This document shows, piece by piece, positions 15,263-27,300 of a DNA stretch of 64,000 bases (position 1 is its first letter; the number at the start of each line of letters is the position of its first letter). The DNA is from Chytridium lagenaria (Eukaryota > Chytridiomycota > Chytridiomycetes > Chytridiales > Chytridiaceae), in contig JAHLKC010000137.1 in assembly GCA_025449115.1 (NCBI GenBank), positions 49,371 through 113,370 of the forward strand. The letters are read 5' to 3'. The notes under the pieces were generated by a model that worked only from the letters and a program-made list of their open reading frames with translations, searched no databases and was not told where the DNA came from. The translations under genes and the position numbers were made by a program.

Positions 15263-16119
15263 TCACTGCTCCTTTATTACTGGAGGTCTATTTACACGGT
15301 TTCTATCCAGCCGAACCCAAAGCCAATCTATCGCGTCTCTCACACCCTCCCTAATGTCGAAAACGTTAATCTTACATCGACCAAACACCGAATAGCGACG
15401 CGGAAAAAGTATGTGGCTGTAACAAGTAAAAAGAAGAACTGACCCGCGAAGTGCTGATACTGCCATCACTTTACTATCTCTTGCACCCAATTTCAATGCA
15501 ATTTGATTAAAAACTTCCTTAACATTCGCTACGGTCAGGGCTCCAGGTTTATCCGACTTATTTGCCAACATCAAGACAGGGATTCCCTCGGTCAAATCAC
15601 TAGTAATCACGTTCTCTTGGTTATAAATTAGACTTTCATCTTCCGATGGGTAACCTGCACTTTTCCAAGTACATACCAAATGCAACTTTAACGTCCTGGA
15701 TTCGGCTTTCATCGGTTGCATCGATCACAAAGATGATGCCGTGACACTCTGAATAATACTTGCTCCAAATACTCAACAGATCTCTCTGACCGCCCAGATC
15801 CCAAAAGTTAAGACGCACTGAGTTCAGCTCAATCTTCCCAACTGCCAAAAGGTGATGATCATTAGTCACCTCCTTGCAAGTTATAAACTCAACTATTTAA
15901 TCCAATGGTTGGACCGATCTGGTCAGGTGATAGCGTTCTCCCAGTTGTGTATGTTGCCTTAATCCTCTCTAACAGCGTCTGCAATCTTCGATGTAAGCAT
16001 TTCACTTCCAGCACAGATATTCCCACCGTTTTACCTGCGTTGTCCAGGCCAAGAATCACTACATTGAACTCCTCCTTACGAGTCCACTGCGTGTAGAGCC
16101 CGCTCAAGAGTGTGTACAT
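15263..16119 (-). CDS. ARFRP1/yeast Arl3-type Arf-related GTPase
   Basis: Small GTPase of the Golgi that recruits Arl1 and golgins in vesicle traffic. The start MYTLLSGLYTQW is nearly that of ARFRP1, which lacks a myristoylation Gly and is N-acetylated instead. G1 is GLDNAGKT, the switch I region is IGPTIGLNIG, G3 is FWDLGGQRDLLSIW, the next block is KYYSECHGIIFVIDATDE, G4 is ANKSD and G5 is SALRG. The C-terminus ends RVNRPPVIKEQ. Introns split the gene at about 16030-15985, 15900-15850, 15690-15655 and 15445-15380. The stop is at 15263-15265. The gene is head to head with the next one, with only 47 bp between start codons. Confidence 0.92.
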
Positions 16120-16166
16120 CCAGGCCTCATGAACGGATAAAAATTTAATTAAATACAAAGACAAGG
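16120..16166. promoter_or_regulatory. 47-bp bidirectional upstream region
   Basis: Only 47 bp separate the ATG of the Arf-like GTPase gene (minus strand) from the ATG of the HDAC-like gene (plus strand). The region is A/T-rich. Both promoters must overlap each other or extend into the neighbouring coding sequence. Confidence 0.5.
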
Positions 16167-17729
16167 ATGAAGGTGGTGTTTTTCGTCAACCCATGCCAAG
16201 CATGATCCTCGGTTTGAGCTGGAACTTGGAAGATTTGTACCGTTCAAGGAAAGTCCCGCGCGGATGGATTCTATCCTTAAGGCCTTAGTTGGAACGATAA
16301 CCGATGCCGTCATAACTTCGGAGGATTACGGCTTTGACCCCATCTATAGTGTGCATTCAAGGGATTACGTTGAGGTTTTAATTACTTTTTAGTAAATTAG
16401 CATCTTATAGCTTAAATGTTATACAGTATTTTAGAAATGCATACAACGCGGTTGGTAGTTTGATAATTAAATTGTTTAACTGATTTGTGTTTATAAAAAG
16501 TGGGTTGAAAAAGGTCTTTCTTACATGGCGGTCTTGCTTTCCTTCACATAGTGGAATATGCACAAATCACCTCTCGTAATCTTAAAATTTTAATCTTGCT
16601 TCATACCTTATTTTAGGGGGAAATCCTCAAGGCGTGTTCCCAGACGTATACGCCGTGAGAGACTTCTCAAATGAGAGGTATACAGAATAATAGTGTAAAC
16701 TCAATTTTAAAGGCGTATCCGCTCTGAAAAATTAAGAGGCGGCGTAGAAACTACTGACGGGATGGAGTTTCGGGCAGATGGTGGTGCATTGGGCCGGCCA
16801 GGATATTATTGCTTTGATAATACTGGTATTATTGCAGAAGGAACCTTTTTGGCCGCCTATGATGCTGTTCAAGTTGCGCTTACTGCAACAAACAAGCTTA
16901 TGGAAACGGGAGATCAGGCTGTTTTTGCTTTGACACGACCACCAGGTTATTAGCATGAAGAAGTTTAGTCATTAATTATTACCTCTTAATAAATAGGTCA
17001 CCATGCACATGAGGACTTATGCGGAGGATATTGTTTTTTCAACAATGCCGCCATAGCCGTTCGCTATTTAATCGATATCCACAAGTTGGAAGAATTGCTA
17101 TTTTAGATATTGACTATCACCACGGTAGAACATTGAAGCTATATGTCGTCGTGAGACTGATTTTTTCGTAGGGAATGGGTACATAAATCCATGTAGCTAA
17201 ACGCTTCGACTAACATCAAAAGGACACAAGAAATATTCTATCACGAATCCAACCCAATCTACGTTTCACTTCATGGACATCCTGATTATCCATTTACTGG
17301 GAGCACCTTCAGAGACGGGCGAGGGCAAAGGCGAGGGCTTTAATATAAATATTCCTTTACCTATCGGAACAAAGGATGCAGAGTATGTTGAAGCATTAAC
17401 AACAGTCGTGGAGGGAAGGATAAAGGATTATAAACCTCAGGTTCTGGTAGTTTCCCTTGGTGTGGATACTTTTGTGAAGGACGTCGTTGGCAACTTCTGC
17501 CTTTCTACAGAATGTTATTTTGACATTGGAAAGGTTATCGGAAATCTTGGCGTCCGAACCTTGTTCATTATGGAAGGAGGTAGGCAGCTTGCACGGATCT
17601 ACAACTAAGTCTTAAAAGGTTACGACATTCCCACTATTGGGTCAAATGTTTATAATGTACTCAATGGTAAAGACGACTTTAAAGGTTTTTTAACTAACGA
17701 CAACAGGATTTGAGAAAGCATCCCAATAA
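16167..17729 (+). CDS. acetylpolyamine amidohydrolase / histone deacetylase-like protein
   Basis: Zinc-dependent deacetylase of the HDAC superfamily, closest in motif style to bacterial acetylpolyamine amidohydrolases. The start MKVVF, then HAKHDPRFELELGRFVPF, parallels those enzymes. An intron of about 50 bp (GTTATT to AATAG, near 16945-16995) restores RPPGHHAHEDLCGGYCFFNN, with the catalytic HH dyad. AILDIDYHHG supplies zinc ligands, and two further short introns give GNGTQEIFYHESNPIYVSLH. Later motifs are ETGEGKGEGFNINIP, VVSLGVDTF (zinc-ligand Asp) and FIMEGG. The stop is TAA at 17727-17729. One-base homopolymer defects occur at the T run near 16178-16184 and near 17300. Substrate (polyamine or protein) is not decidable from sequence. 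The neighbouring PP2C gene is convergent, 30 bp away. Confidence 0.82.
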
Positions 17730-17759
17730 TCCAAGCATATATATATGTGTCAATATACA

Positions 17760-19451
17760 TCATACTGCCTGTAACTCTCCTTTAACCTTAACCTCATCGA
17801 TCATGCGTATTGTTTTCGGGCCTTCAATTTTGCGAAGTGATTTGTCTGCGGGCTTCAAGAAAATGACTAACGCAGTCATGTCATCCCTTTAATGTTAAAC
17901 AATATCTACACATCGAGTCTTTTACCTGTGATAACGACGAATTTTCTTTTCTAAAGTCAACATACGAGATTGTCCTGTAGCTGATTTAGCCAATGACGCA
18001 ATTACCATACTCACCCTCTATACCTTGTCCATTCGCGAGCGCCGTCCTCACCAAATGAGATCCGGCATTGGAGTCCCGCACCTCTAAATTTGCCTTGAAT
18101 GATTCTTCCGTATCAGCAGCAACGTGCCTTCCGTGCATAAAATCACCAACCGCAGCAACAACTTCTTCGTCACTTAAAACATCGAAGATCCCATCGCTGC
18201 CAAGAACAACGAAATAATCAGATTCCGTCAATGTGCGGTGAGAAACGTCGGGCTTCGCTGTCATATCTGACTTTGAGTTTAGTACTCCGCCGCATAAATG
18301 CGATCCTACATGGCGGTGTCTTGCACGTTGAAAATGCCCGGTACCTACGAGCATTTGGGTGTCCTTCGAGCAGTGCAGTGATTTTTTCCTGAACAGCTAA
18401 CGGCCACTTGAAACGTCCATCACCGAAAGCTCGAGAGCAGGCCATTCCGCCTTTAAAAATCAACATTCATAAAATTCATGAGCCCAACCGATGACGCGTG
18501 GGATGCCACTACGTTCGTCTGCAACAGTTTTTCTTCTCCAGGATGCTCTCGAGTCAGTCGCGCCAACTCGTCCGGATTTTTAGGCGTATGATCGGCGGTA
18601 AGCCTAATTGCTTCCCATCCGCCATCCGCCTTCCGCCTTCCAAGCACCGCGCGACTTGAAAAGAGAACTGGTTAGAAAGAAAGGAGGCTAAAATGGATGA
18701 TGCAATACCTGTCTCCCGCGTGAGCCGTAAACAGAGTTGTACCTTCAACATACGCAACAAGGCCACATGACCCCTCAAGAGCAAGAAAGGCCGCGTCCAG
18801 TCCTTTCTTCTTTACCTCCGCAGGAAGGCCACGAATATCCGCTGCCGTTTTCTCATAAAATCTGGGAATGACTTTGGCGGGAAGGTCCAGAAGATCTTTA
18901 TCGAGTGACTCAAATGCCGTGACTAGTGCCTTTGAAATCCCTTCAGCGTCTCCTGGATTACTTTTAGCGATAAACCTTTGGATATAAGACGGAAGATAGG
19001 CCTGAACTTCAGTAACGCAATGAGGAGCCCAATGTCCATCCAAAACTGCTGCAAGAATTCCTCTCTTAGGTATTGCTTCGACAAAATTCTTGTCTTCAAT
19101 GGGGGAGTTTGCGTCAATATAATCAAGATCCACTCTAACAATAGAGTTCGAAAGGGACCTTGGAAGCAGCGTCGACTCAAATGCAGTGATTTGACGGTCG
19201 ATTTCCTCCAAAGGAAGGGTTGGGTCGCCAACCTCATCGACTCTAACCAGTGGGGCTTCCTTGAGGCGTCTTGGTGCGAGATACCAAGCTGACACAATGA
19301 ATCCAGCTACTCCTATGGAAGCGAATGCATTTTTGGACTTTACAAAAGTCTTCCAGTCTTGCTTTGAATTGGCGGCCCGCGCAAGGTTAGAAAAGAGGGC
19401 AACCCTCACACTGCTGTACGGAGCATGCGACCTCAAAACTCCTCTCATCAA
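17760..19451 (-). CDS. PP2C-family protein phosphatase, probably mitochondrial (Ptc5/PDP-like)
   Basis: Metal-dependent Ser/Thr phosphatase. The N-terminus is Arg/Ser-rich (MMRGVLRSHAPYSSVRVALF) with a hydrophobic segment GVAGFIVSAWYLAP near residues 48-61, as in mitochondrial PP2Cs such as Ptc5 and pyruvate dehydrogenase phosphatase. PP2C motifs: AAVLDGHWAPHC, FTAHAGDR, LTADHTPKNPDELAR, CSRAFGDGRFKWP, PDVSHRTLTESDYFVVLGSD and GIFDVLSDEEVV. The last exons are tiny. Splicing GIE to ATGQSQ, to KKIRRYHR, to DDMTALVIFLKPADK gives the expected RDDMT C-terminal signature, ending ELQAV with TGA at 17760-17762. The start codon lies 94 bp from the start of the divergent neighbour. Confidence 0.85.
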
Positions 19452-19545
19452 TAACTCCTGTAGAATGGCTCACAATTAATTTGAAATTGTCATAACCAAC
19501 CTACCTAATACCGATACCGCAACGCGATCCAACAGAGTCAAAAAG

Positions 19546-20840
19546 ATGTCCAGCGATTTCAACACTGATCCTTCCAATGCTTTAAGCACCACAAACACCA
19601 CAAACACCACCATCCTCAAGATATGCCCTCGTCTCGCAGAGTTTACACATGAACACATCCCTCTTGAAGAGATCCTCGATTTTTATTCACTTTCTTCAGT
19701 TTTACCACCTACCCTATCCACTTCAACTTTTGAAAGACCTTACACATGGAGCAACTCGGTCATCTCGCTCGACGGTGTCCTCCATTTTCTCGACCCAGGG
19801 ACATCCGTCAGGTGAAATATTCTGTTCCTTCATATTGAAACTACTTCTTCATATTGAAACTACTTTTCTACACCCTTTACAACCACCTCTCTAAACTCTC
19901 TAAACTTCTCTTCATCCCTCCGCTCACTTTCAATAGCGACATTGCCCTCAAATCCATCCCCCACATGTCCCAACAAAGTCTCGCCGACTACCGTCTCCTC
20001 AACGCCGGCTGGTCCATGTCCGACGCTGTCCTCATCACCGGGCAAATCCTTCGTGATGAACCCACAGCATCTTGCGTCATAAAGTAAAACCAGCACCACC
20101 CTCAATTTCTCATGACTTATGCAGCTTCCCTGACCTCCTCCATCATCGCCTCACTAACCTCGGTTTCACTGAACCCCATCCTATCAACCTCATCCTCACA
20201 GAAGGTACACGTACATAATATGCCCGTAACTTACATGATTAAAAGGTGACATTGATTACACACACCCCATTTTCGACCCCGCAAACCCAATACGTATCAT
20301 CATACTTACAACACCACACGGTCTCCAACTCGCTCAAAGGCGCCTCACCGAAATTTCATTCCCACGGGGTTACACCTTCCACACCATCCCCTCTTCTCCT
20401 TTAAACAACCTCCTTTCCTCCATCTCCTCTCACACCCTCACCGTCATCTCTTTTCCGACCCTCTCTCTCCCCCCTCTCCTCACCTTCCTCCACAATACCC
20501 TCTCCATCACCCGCCTTGATGTGAGCGCGGGGGGGAGTGTAATACGGAAGATGGTGAGGGGGAGGTTGTTGGATGAGATGAGGATTACACAGGTGGGTCA
20601 GATTGTTGGGGGCGGGCGAGGGATGGAGGGGTGAGGCCTTGTTTATTTAGAGGGAGAGGTGGGGGTAGGGGCGGGGAGGATGGGTTGAAAGGGGAGGGTA
20701 TTAGGGAAGGCAGGAGTCAAGGTGGAGAGGATGACGAGAGTTATACGAGGGAGACGAGTCCGCTTATCGCGTGGAAAGGTGTGAGGATGTTGGGTGATCA
20801 TATGATTTTTTTGAGAGGTGTGCTGGAGTATCGACATTAA
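19546..20840 (+). CDS. RibD C-terminal domain (reductase-like) protein
   Basis: Resembles the RibD-C/Rib7 reductase fold of riboflavin synthesis, a DHFR-like NADPH enzyme. Key segments are RPYTWSNSVISLDGVLHF (the SLDG motif), WSMSDAVLITGQILRDEPTA, HPINLILTEGDIDYTHPIF, RLDVSAGGSVIRKM and GRLLDEMRITQVGQIVGGG. Introns are 19811-19936 (126 bp, joining SV to SDIALK), about 20083-20134 and about 20205-20246. After 20630 the frame changes once, and the end reads WKGVRMLGDHMIFLRGVLEY with a stop at 20838-20840. The N-terminal 55 residues are unlike bacterial RibD. Whether it is the true pathway enzyme or a paralogue is unknown. Confidence 0.65.
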
Positions 20841-21680
20841 AGGTTGAGGAAGCGTATGAAATTGGATATCTTATTCTGGATAATTGTCTTGATGGATTGG
20901 TTTATTTGGGAGACTATCTCGTGGGGGTGGATGAAAGTTTTTTTTTCGTCCCGCGTGAGGTTGTGTTTAGTTTTAATGATTACATTTTTTCGAGGGGAGG
21001 TATTGGAATGAGATATTTTGCTTTTCCGTTAGATGGATGGGGGTTTTTTTTTCGCAAGCGGTGGGTGGGTGGGGTTGGAACTTTACCAACATATGAACTT
21101 TTTTGCGTTTAGTTTTTCCACCTTTTTGTTATATAATAAGGTGGTGTGTGTGTGTGTGTGGTGTGTGTGTGTGTGTGTGTGTGTGTGGGGAGGGGGGGGG
21201 GGGGGGGGTGTGAGGTGGGATTACGCGTTAAACGTAAGATCACGTGTTACGGAAAGTTTCACTGACTTTCGCTGGTATAGTAGAACCTTCATTACATATG
21301 GAGTTCGTTCAACTTTTTGCTCGCAGTTCAAAACAACATATAATAAGATAGTTTTTGGCAGAGAGACTGATATGCAAAGTAGGCACCTACGGTAGAATGT
21401 GCTTATATAAATTTGAAAATATTGAATCTCCTCTGTTATCGTTTGCTGTTGACGCTCCATTGCAGCAATCAAGCGTCTCGAACGGCAGATGCGCAATCGT
21501 TATAGAAGCAGACAAAAGACGGGGTGCAGCATTGCCACGAAGGAAGCCTCCAATTTATTGGTCTTGCCGCCTTGCGGCGTGTCCTGCAAATTTGTCTTCG
21601 CCAACAATATTTATTTATTTATTTAAATTCTGTCTTCGCAACAAATCTTTCCAAGAACAGACAACAACCAAGCGACGTAA
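20841..21680. other. non-coding stretch with microsatellites
   Basis: About 840 bp with no gene I can support. It contains an interrupted (TG)n tract at about 21141-21187 and a run of 17 G at 21192-21208. Confidence 0.7.
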
Positions 21681-23042
21681 ATGAGGTGAGCACCGTTCAC
21701 GACCGTCATCCTCTTGACCTTGGCTTCATCGTTCACCAGCTATTCAGTTAACCATTTGACCAATTGATTGTATCTGTAATCTTCATACACACAGTACCTC
21801 TGGTCGAACTCGTTTACCAACCCCAAACTACGGCTTTATCCCCCGTGCAGGAGCCACCAACACCATCAAAGATATCAGTGATTCACGGTGTATCGGCACC
21901 GTGGGATCAGGACAAGGATGCGTGCTTCAAAGTTACACCATTGCCATCCAAGTCTGCGATAGTGCTCCAACCTGCGGTGGGTTTATATGGTGAGAACAAC
22001 AATCTTCATCCGGTGATCATTACTGATAGTACGGCCTTTTCGCTAGCTGGGATGAAGCTGGGTTAGACGAAGCCCAAGTTTTATACAACAAAACTGACCC
22101 ACTTGACTATTCAAAGCAGTGCTTTGTGTTTGTGAAGCCAATTCAGCTGGTCGCCAACGCCGTTAGGCAAAACGCCTACATCAAAGGTAATATTGTTTTG
22201 ACTCGTTAATATATACTTACTATCACTTAGCTGGTGAACCGGTCATTCTACCAAATGGCACCCTTATAACTCCCTTCCCCATCGCTGGTAGCTCCACAAC
22301 CGCATCTAGCATCCGTCCCATCGCCACTTCTATCGCCACTTCCATCACCTCTTCCTCCCCTATGATAACAACATCGCAACCTATAAACATCACAATCACC
22401 AGTGCTAAACAGGGTCTTGATATCGGTAGCATCATCGGCATCGTCGTCGGAGGAGTCGGGTTGATAGCGATGGCCATCATCGTCGCCTTCATCATCATGG
22501 GAAAACGCAAGTTGAAGAAAATGAACGACGCAAAGGCCCAGAACATTCACCAGTCTCCCGCTTACGGACAACTGAATACGTTTGATGAGCCCCAAGGCCC
22601 GATAAAATTTGAGGCTCCACCTGCTGGATCACATTATGTGGCGATGGGAGGGTCAAGTCAAGCCGGACCCGCTGTGAGTTATCAGAATCAGGGAATGCAG
22701 GAAACGAAAGGCAGTGGATTGTTTTCGCCTTCTTTGCCAACGTTTACGGAGCCTTCGTCGGTGGTGACGACAATGCATCCGCAGATGTGGTCTCCGATGG
22801 ATACGATTTCTTGGCTCTACTCCAGAGGTCTCGCGGCAGAGATCATCACGGTGTTTGAACGTAAGTTCAATAATGCCTCCTATGCTCGTCATCTTACACT
22901 GATATAGAAAATAATCTCAACGGCTCCGATCTTCTGTCACTCGACGCTTACCGTCTCTCGCTACTCGGTCTCCACGATGGCCCCCCATGTACAGAAACTT
23001 CAACAAGAAATTCGCGTTCTTCACGCAGTTTTGGTCGGGTGA
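21681..23042 (+). CDS. single-pass membrane protein with cytosolic SAM domain
   Basis: Probable plasma-membrane or cell-wall sensor-like protein. An N-terminal hydrophobic segment (FTTVILLTLASSFTSYSV, near 21698) looks like a signal peptide, followed by an extracellular part with Cys (QGCVLQSYTIAIQVCDSA). After introns near 22000-22070 and 22180-22235 comes a Ser/Thr/Ile-rich stalk (22290-22410). Then a clear transmembrane helix (IIGIVVGGVGLIAMAIIVAF), a basic stop-transfer (KRKLKK), a Pro/Gly/Ser linker, and a C-terminal SAM-like domain (MWSPMDTISWLYSRGLAAEI, then LNGSDLLSLDAYRLSLLGL). A C run at 22981-22986 must be one base shorter to reach the final HVQKLQQEIRVLHA and the TGA at 23040-23042. 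The start codon is unresolved because the ATG at 21681 is followed by an in-frame TGA two codons later. Confidence 0.6.
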
Positions 23043-23486
23043 ACGCTCGACAGGGCCCGCTCTTCCTGCATATGATGAGGAGCCTTCTGGAAGTTCTGGT
23101 AGTAAACCAGTATACGTGATGATACCAAGAAGCCTTTTCTTCCCTAAATAATCCCTGTCAATCTTTCCTGTATAAAATATGCCATTGATGGGAAAAAGTG
23201 TATCAGAAATGTAGTCAGTAATTACAAGTCTCTTTTTTTTCTACAAGCAATCGATGACTACGATAATTTGTTTCATGTTACTTTTCGCCTCAGGAAAGTA
23301 TAGTCCTCGCCGCCCAGTCAATGGCGATAATGGAGAATACATATAACGTAGTAAAAGGGTTAGGTTGCTTATGAACGGGATTTAACACATTGACCCCTCT
23401 ATCATTTATACAACCGCGTACCATCCACTTCATGTTGGAGTGTGAGATAAAATGTCAAAAAATCTTGGACCCCGTTTTTTTTTATA
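23043..23486. other. intergenic region between convergent genes
   Basis: About 440 bp, A/T-rich, no coding signal seen. It presumably holds the 3' ends of both neighbouring genes. Confidence 0.5.
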
Positions 23487-24843
23487 TTATTTTCTAACGC
23501 GTTCAAGCAACCTCCTCCAAATCTCATCCCTTCCATCACAAAGTCTTGGCATATCCTCTAAAATCCCCGCAATCATCGCAATATGATCCTAGGAAAAACA
23601 AAAAAAAGGAGAGGAAGACGCAATCAGATTTTGTCACAACCATACACGCGGAATTCACCTTTTGTACAATTGACCCCTCTATCCCCCATTTATAAAACCT
23701 CTCATCATCCACCTCGCGTTGAAGCGTGCGATAACGGACTCGTGCGTTAAGATGTCGGAGGGCCGTGATTTCTTGGAGTCGTGGGTGCGTTGACGTTCGG
23801 ATTGACGGAGAGTTGGGTTGAGGAGGTGTTCTTCGGGAAGGGTCTTTAAGGTACCACATTAATTAGCCTGAGTACTCTATCCATAAAAAAAAAAACCCAA
23901 AGAGCAAATAACCCCTTGTAGATGACAAAGAGAGTGATAGAACAAAAAATGAGATATACTCACCCCCGCCGTTTCCATCCTTTTTAAAAGATTCTTTAAC
24001 CTTAGGTTTTCTACAATTCTTCTTGGAACCTCCATCTCATCTTTTATCCATCTCGATGGTTGAGGTCTCATCCGAGAATTTTACTCTCCTTTTTTCACGC
24101 TCATCACATTCTTTAGTCGATCAGAAGGTACTTTTGTGCATCAACGTCAACATTGATTTCCCTTTTCTTTGCAGGCAGAGGTGGAGGTGTTCCTTTAAGG
24201 CGCTTCAAAAGTGTGGTGTAAACAGTGGTGTGATCGGATTCAAGGATATGCTAAAACAATATAGTATATCATTAGAGACGAAAGGACGAATGTGAAATAA
24301 AAGATTTATCGGAACTTGCCATCGCCTCATCAGCATTCCGTGCATCGCAGACAGATAAGAGCTTAACCTCCTCATCGGTTCTTATAGATGCATAATTCCC
24401 AATTGAGGCACTTGACCCACTCAACGTGTTTTTCCCAGTTGAGGCTCTGGACCCACTCAACTCCTCGAAATCACTTTCATAATCGAAATCACTCTCATAC
24501 TCAAAATCATCAGAGTAATTCAATGCCGCGCTCTCTTCACCAAACTTGTTATCAATGGAACTCGACTGCCTGGATGAATAGAACGAGGAGACCGGAACTG
24601 ATGGTGATTTTTGTGGGGAATAGTTTGGAGTGGAGGCGGAAAAGATGGCGGATGTGGAGACGGGGTCAAAGGACTCGTCTGAATATCGTGATGGGTGTCC
24701 TCTGGAGGAAGGTGGAGAGATGAAGGGTCGTTGAGCGATGCTTGGATGTGGGGTGAGCTGGATTCGGCGACTGAGCTGTCTTCGGTATTGTTAATGATGA
24801 TCTCGGGGATGGAGTTGTTGGTGGACTCGTCTGATGAAGGCAT
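23487..24843 (-). CDS. unrecognised protein with acidic repeats
   Basis: I do not recognise this protein. From ATG 24843 (MPSSDESTNNSIPEIII) the N-terminal half is low-complexity, rich in Ser/Pro/His. It is followed by an acidic stretch DFEYESDFDYESDFEEL and two similar Ser/Gly units (SGSRASTGKNT, SGSSASIGNYA). The more conserved-looking part follows after short introns: EEVKLLSVCDARNADEAMA, then about 24250-24170, MEVPRRIVENLRLKNLLKR near 24040, ITALRHLNARVRYRTLQREV near 23760, and the C-terminus DEIWRRLLERVRK with a TAA at 23487-23489. The C-terminal half looks helical. Exon joins are partly guessed, and one frame change near 24530 is needed to link the first two segments. Confidence 0.5.
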
Positions 24844-25332
24844 GGTTGGGTTTGTCGGAGAGGACTTCAAAAAACAAACGCATGACTGTAGAGCTTGGCA
24901 TGACTTTAGAGCTTGAGAGTTAGCCAGCTTTAGTATGTAGAAAAGGAGCACGCAACAAAAGACGTTTTGCAAAGAGCGTTAAAAAAAGCTTTTTTACATC
25001 ACAAAATATATACATCACATAAAAAACGTCAGGTTGCGAGACTCCTCTCGTTGAAGTATGGAGAGAATTAAAAAGTAAGAAACCGACGTAAAGTTTCTTA
25101 TAGATGTGGCTTCCATACGCCAAAAAGGTAAAAGTTTTGAGCCTATCCATAGGCAAACGAATTGAACGGCAACCTGGCACCTCTCAAACACAACACTCCA
25201 TTCAACAAAACAGGAATGATATGGCCACTACCGCCAACTTAATGCCTACAGTCTGGAATGACTGGAGCATCACCCCAGCACCCGACGAAACTCCAACAAC
25301 TTCCCTGCTCGTCGCCACAGTCTCAGCCGTCG
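24844..25332. other. intergenic region
   Basis: About 490 bp upstream of the acidic-repeat gene. No gene or repeat supported. Confidence 0.45.
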
Positions 25333-25742
25333 TTACCGCGTCCTTTGAACAGAAGCGAACCCTGCATCCACTGACATTGATGGCGGGAAAGAAGTAATCT
25401 GTGCCGGAGCGACCACTTGCACAGGCGATGCGGTTTGGTGCTCAAATGTGGGTTGAATGACGGAAAACCCGGATGAAGTTGCGGCTTTAATTTCAATGGT
25501 GGGTTGGATGATGGTGGGTTCCGGTGAGGGGATTTGAAAGTCGGGTGAGAGGATTGGGGTTGCAGTGGATGTGGGTCTCGGGGGAGGGCGATTGGCGAAC
25601 AGGTCGGAGGGAAGGTGACGGAGGCAACGCTAAACGGGGTGAATGTACCAAGGTCTGTGGTAGGGAAAGACGATGCACTTTGGAGAAGGAGGATGATGAA
25701 TACGGTATGGATCAGGAGGAGTGCTGGTGATGGGAACAACAT
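25333..25742 (-). CDS. small Pro/Ser/Thr-rich secreted-type protein
   Basis: Begins MLFPSPALLLIHTVFIILLL, a convincing signal peptide, then a Pro/Ser/Thr-rich chain (FPTTDLGTFTPFSVASVTFP). After a one-base change in a C run near 25585 the frame continues as PTIIQPTIEIKAATSSGF and SVIQPTFEHQTASPVQVV, and ends ASVQRTR with a TAA at 25333-25335. In the uncorrected frame the C-terminus is an unnatural Pro/His/Leu string. No family is recognised; a cell-wall or secreted protein is a guess from composition. Confidence 0.4.
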
Positions 25743-27300
25743 ATCGCTTAATGGAATGTGGCTGGACGTTGATGGTTTTTGCTGTATTTTACTTTTAACC
25801 TAATCCCAACCTCAGGTACGCCTCGTTTTCCATCACATCACCGCTTCCCATGAAGACAATGGCCCTGGACGTCTCCCTCAAACTCCGAAGCCTCCGAGTC
25901 AAAAAATGATTTGTGTCGATTATTTTTTCTTTCGATGTTAAATAATATTTACCTGGTCGTTTCATTGAATGTTGAGACAAATAAAAAAATCAGCAAGGGC
26001 CAATTCCAAGTTGTAGTGTTATTTTCATAAATAATATATGGATTTCTATCGGTTATGACCTCGATTATAGGAGAAAGCCGCCTAAAGATTGTAGCCGTGT
26101 ACTGTCATATCCCTTCGCTATCGTTATATTTATGATATCAACAGTTGAGATAGTATATATTTACAATACATATGTAACGACGATAACATCAGCATGTAAA
26201 AAAGACATTTGAAAGGGGCAGAATGCTAAACTGAGAAACCAGGCCATTTCTTCGGCAGGTCACCAAACACTGACAACTGCAGATTGGATATCTGGACGGT
26301 GCATGTTAGTGTGCCGCAATGCGCCCTATCGGCCGGATATGTCTTCTTGCGCCAATGACCCCTTCTGACCATTCACCATAAAATCAAATCTTAAATAAAC
26401 CGTCATTGCCCTGAAAAACGTATTGCCGGCACCAGATTTGTTTTAGCTTAGGGTATCCCTCAAAGCCGTCATACGGTGATCTTACAGGTGTTTTAAATGG
26501 TTGTGCCTAACAAATGTGGTTTATCATGCAAGCACTATAATGCCCTCACGCTGACACGTTTGCTAAACGAAACAATATACGTTGGACGATAATCAACGGA
26601 TCTTATAATATCTTTGTCATTATCAGCTTTTGTGTTGTTATGCCAGTGTTTTAGCATTATATGATTCCAGTTTAATTGTATTTAAGCTCTCTTCTTCGCT
26701 GTGGTGTGTATCTCAACCCCTCGTCTTCGCCGTGGTCCTGGTTGCCTTTTTTGATACTCTTTTATTAGTTGGCGTTGCCATATAATAAAAAAAGAATTAA
26801 GGGGCTATACCTCCTCGTTAATTTACCACATACAACTATTTGTAATATTAAATATATTTTAGAACGAAGGTGCAAGATATTCCCAAGCATGTATCATTTG
26901 ATTAAGCATAAAATATGAGTACTTGTAGAAATGCTCAAAACAAGTATTTAATATTTAATATACAGAAAAAAGTAACTTTTCGTAGCAAGCCCTCATCCAA
27001 ACGCAGCGTCGAATAATCAAAACTCGGCGTACCTATACACCACTATCGACTATATTACTAATTAGGATATGCCAGTAAACTCGAACCCTGTAAAATACTA
27101 TCTGCCAGAAAAAGTATTAGCCGTTTGAAAGCTGTTCAGACCTCCAAACCCCTTATTCCGTCCTACGTAACCCTTTTATGGTCTTGATATTTCAAATTGG
27201 CAAGAGTCTGCGAAAAAAAAAAATTAGCTATTTAAGCCCGCACTGCAAGGCCACGAAACTCCATCTCAGTCATTCCCATCGTTTTAAAAAATTAGCAACA
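25743..27300. other. A/T-rich intergenic region
   Basis: About 1.55 kb without a gene I can support. It is A/T-rich with scattered short ORFs only. Confidence 0.6.

Noticed and set aside
21141..21208. Functional Z-DNA or regulatory TG/G tract
   Set aside because: A plain microsatellite and a G run in a non-coding stretch; nothing nearby supports a specific role.
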